In this document: positions 6,108-7,392 of the stretch, in pieces
Layout: each line of letters opens with the position of its first letter
Numbering within the stretch: the first letter of the stretch is position 1
Origin: an uncultured Oscillospiraceae bacterium
GTDB taxonomy: Bacteria > Bacillota > Clostridia > Oscillospirales > Oscillospiraceae
Direction of reading: 5' to 3'
Length of the DNA stretch: 7,392 nucleotides
NCBI GenBank assembly: GCA_900752445.1
Contig: CAADVN010000241.1
Location: 1 to 7,392, forward strand
Translations under genes and position numbers: made by a program
The notes under the pieces: generated by a model
The model's input: only the letters and a program-made list of their open reading frames with translations
The model's database searches: none
Told to the model about the DNA's origin: nothing

Positions 6108-6872
6108 TCACGCGACCTTGTACATGTCCACGACTATCTGCGCCATCGCGCCCCAGATGCCGCGCACGTAGAGGGCCTTGCCCGTCGCGGCGTCGAGCTC
6201 TATCTCCACGAGGCAGGGCCAGCCGTAGTCGTCGGTATAGGTGAAGTAGTAGTAGTTCGGCTCGGAGACGATGCCCGCGTCGAAGGTGTAGCCGTTTTTC
6301 GAGAGCACCGCCTTGCACTCGTCGAGCGTCATGCCCACCGTCGCGCCGCCGACCTTGATTATCGAGGTCGGGTCGGTCACGGCCACGAGCTGCACCGTCC
6401 AGTTGCCGTCAAAGGGGTCCACGAAGAACATGAACAGCACGTTCGAGTAGGACAGTATCTCCGTCTGCACCGTGCCGGCGTTCTCATAGCCCGGCAGGCC
6501 GCAGGTGGAGTAGTCGAGTTCGCTCTCCACGGCGACCCGGTCCTGGGGCTCGCCGAAGAACTCGATGAGCTCGTCTGGCGTGAGCGGGTAGCCCGAGAAG
6601 TCGAGCCAGTCGTAGAGGAAATCGTCCAGCTCCGTATTCTGACCGCCGCCGTCATCGGTGGGCTGGGCGCTGGGCTGGGTATCGGGCGTGGACGGTGCGA
6701 GGCTGGGCAGGGGCTCAGCCGAGGGCGCGGCCGTAGGCGCCGGCGGCGCTGTCACGCCGGCGACATCGCCCAGGGCGCTGCCTATGTCCTTCGGGTCAGT
6801 ATTGCCGCAGGCGCTCAGGACGCCGAGCAGCATGATAAGCGCAAGGGCAAGTGTAAGGCTTTTCTTTTTCAT
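6108..6872 (-). CDS. Protein A: first lipoprotein of the envelope operon
   Basis: A 254-residue protein. I place the start at ATG 6872, where GGGAGGA sits close upstream and the product opens with MKKKSLTLALALIMLLGVLS, a clear signal peptide ending in lipobox L-S-A-C (Cys22). An upstream in-frame ATG at 6950 would add 26 polar residues before this signal and is rejected. A Pro/Ala/Ser/Thr linker (about 41-80) leads to a folded part from about 83. It has 'YPLTPDELIEFFGEP' (95-109), a central region with paired C124 and C220 candidates, 'VGGATVGMTLDECKAVLSKNGY' spread over 174-195, and a beta-rich end. The 'G.T.eE....LG' style of both helices recalls BamE/SmpA-like lipoprotein domains, but this is weak and by eye only. 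As first gene it probably sets expression of the operon. Its stop overlaps the translation initiation region of gene B. The coding call is sure and the function is unknown. Confidence 0.87.
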   Translation of the reverse strand: MKKKSLTLALALIMLLGVLSACGNTDPKDIGSALGDVAGVTAPPAPTAAPSAEPLPSLAPSTPDTQPSAQPTDDGGGQNTELDDFLYDWLDFSGYPLTPDELIEFFGEPQDRVAVESELDYSTCGLPGYENAGTVQTEILSYSNVLFMFFVDPFDGNWTVQLVAVTDPTSIIKVGGATVGMTLDECKAVLSKNGYTFDAGIVSEPNYYYFTYTDDYGWPCLVEIELDAATGKALYVRGIWGAMAQIVVDMYKVA

Positions 6873-6893
6873 GTCGTCCTCCCTATCGTTCCG

Positions 6894-6919
6894 GTTTGAG
6901 CGGGCCGGGGAGCTCAAAC
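6894..6919 (-). promoter_or_regulatory. Inverted repeat in the leader of the envelope operon
   Basis: GTTTGAGC (6894-6901) and GCTCAAAC (6912-6919) are perfect 8-bp arms around a 10-nt spacer, ending 21 nt before the start codon of gene A. On the minus-strand RNA this would be a hairpin just ahead of the GGGAGGA ribosome binding site. A further CTCAA on the minus strand (plus 6927-6931) could pair with the first arm instead. It could be an RNA switch or an operator, and I cannot tell which. Confidence 0.4.
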
Positions 6920-6934
6920 GTTCCCCACTTGAGC

Positions 6935-6940
6935 ATATAA
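6935..6940 (-). promoter_or_regulatory. Possible -10 element of the envelope operon
   Basis: The minus strand reads TTATAT here, about 63 nt before the ATG of gene A. It is the only AT-rich -10-like hexamer near the operon. The -35 region at the expected distance (GAACTG) is poor, so if this promoter is real it may need an activator. One inverted-repeat arm (6961-6969) abuts that position. This is a tentative call. Confidence 0.3.
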
Positions 6941-6960
6941 CCAAAGCCAAAAGCGCGCCA

Positions 6961-7007
6961 GTTCGTAATGCGCGGCGGCCGCGGCAGCCAATGTTCGGAT
7001 TACGAAC
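6961..7007. repeat. Spaced perfect inverted repeat GTTCGTAAT / ATTACGAAC
   Basis: GTTCGTAAT at 6961-6969 and ATTACGAAC at 6999-7007 are exact reverse complements, 38 bp apart centre to centre, in the divergent intergenic region. They are AT-richer than the GC-rich spacer, which contains the palindrome GCGGCCGC (6975-6982). An imperfect extra half site, GTTCGGATT, occurs at 6994-7001+. The layout fits paired operator half sites for a DNA-binding regulator controlling one or both flanking genes. No cognate regulator is visible in the window. Confidence 0.45.
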
Positions 7008-7040
7008 CCCCTGTATCCCGCCCCGGACACGGCGAAATCC

Positions 7041-7069
7041 TTGAAGCGGGGCCTCGGGTGCTATATAAT
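7041..7069 (+). promoter_or_regulatory. Sigma-A type promoter facing the membrane protein gene
   Basis: A -35 box TTGAAG (7041-7046) and a perfect -10 box TATAAT (7064-7069) are separated by 17 bp. Transcription would start near 7076, giving a leader of about 37 nt before ATG 7113. This is the clearest promoter in the window. Confidence 0.75.
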
Positions 7070-7112
7070 GTAGTGATGCGTATTCAAATGTTCAAAAGGC
7101 GGTGTGCAGGGC

Positions 7113-7392
7113 ATGGACCAGAGGAGGACTGACAGCGCAGCTCTCGGCCTCGTTTTCGCATTATATCTACTAGCCTTCATGCTCATAGAGTTCGCCGTGA
7201 ACGACAGGGCCGCGCTGCTGTACGGCCCCGAGGGCGTGAACGGCGTGTATTCGGCGGGGCTGTGCTGCACGGCGCTGGGCTATCTGGCCTTTCCGCTCGT
7301 GTACAGGCTCGTGCGCGGCGTGCGGGCGAGGCGGCTGGCGCTGACGCTCATCTGCCTGCTCTTTGTCGCCTCTGTCATACCGCTCATGCTCG
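7113..7392 (+). CDS. Polytopic membrane protein, N-terminal part (runs off the window)
   Basis: From ATG 7113 the frame stays open for 93 codons to the right edge. AAAGGCGG (7095-7102), one mismatch from a full ribosome binding site, lies 10 nt upstream. An in-frame GTG at 7104 would be too close to it. The product starts MDQRRTDS, then shows three likely membrane helices at about residues 9-29, 44-66 and 75-93, with an Arg-rich loop (R65, R68, R71, R73, R74) between helices 2 and 3. That loop position is where major-facilitator proteins carry their basic cytoplasmic motif, and some GC-rich gut bacteria have such membrane domains fused to LuxR-type regulators. With only this fragment, both are guesses. 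It is transcribed away from the envelope operon from its own strong promoter. Confidence 0.7.
   Translation, partial: MDQRRTDSAALGLVFALYLLAFMLIEFAVNDRAALLYGPEGVNGVYSAGLCCTALGYLAFPLVYRLVRGVRARRLALTLICLLFVASVIPLML

Noticed and set aside
4508..6244. 578-codon open frame on the plus strand opposite gene B
   Set aside because: Same reasons: it is antisense to a protein with a zinc ribbon, membrane helix and ordered outer domain, has a composition typical of shadow frames and shows no initiation signal.
6873..6950. ATG at 6950 as start of lipoprotein A
   Set aside because: The added 26 residues are polar and would bury the signal peptide inside the protein. ATG 6872 has GGGAGGA just upstream.
7041..7100. 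Minus-strand promoter overlapping the rightward promoter (TTGAAC, N17, TACATT)
   Set aside because: Both boxes match the consensus at only four of six positions, and it would give a leader of about 200 nt. I could not support it over chance.

Overview
The window is GC-rich bacterial DNA with strong purine-rich ribosome binding sites (AAGGAGGT, GGAGG, GAGGAGG), three Cys lipoproteins, three 'zinc-ribbon plus one membrane helix' proteins and frequent ATA and AGG codons. I infer a GC-rich, probably gut-type member of the Bacillota (Clostridia, for example Oscillospirales or Christensenellales). The phylum is moderately likely and anything finer is a guess. I see no rRNA, tRNA, CRISPR array, insertion sequence, prophage gene or integrase.

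Layout, left to right. (1) 1-224, + strand: the 3' end of a RelE/ParE-family toxin gene that begins outside the window. (2) 293-1522, + strand: a lipoprotein whose central part resembles the PdaC/DUF4163-DUF3298 fold seen in RsiV-like proteins. (3) 1671-1701: a perfect 14-bp hairpin between the convergent ends of that gene and the next block, probably the terminator of the minus-strand operon and perhaps of both sides. (4) 6872 down to 1728, - strand: five tightly packed genes with gaps of 1, 12, 11 and 12 nt. In order of transcription they encode lipoprotein A (6108-6872), zinc-ribbon/TM protein B (4649-6106), helical lipoprotein C (3774-4637), zinc-ribbon/TM protein D with an extracellular transglutaminase-like domain (2487-3761), and double-zinc-ribbon/TM protein E (1728-2474). 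(5) 6873-7112: a divergent intergenic region with inverted repeats and a near-consensus sigma-A promoter facing right. (6) 7113 to the end, + strand: the 5' part of a polytopic membrane protein gene.

The main content is the five-gene operon. B, D and E share one plan: N-terminal zinc ribbon(s), a basic stretch, one membrane helix, then a domain predicted to lie outside the cell. A and C are lipoproteins predicted to be anchored to the outer face of the same membrane. The simplest reading is a cell-envelope assembly in which zinc ribbons face the cytoplasm while the lipoproteins, the large B domain and the transglutaminase-like domain of D meet outside. No pathway or substrate can be named from the sequence. 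The only enzyme-like part is the Cys-His-Glu domain of D. The convergent lipoprotein gene may belong to the same envelope locus, but nothing in the sequence proves that.
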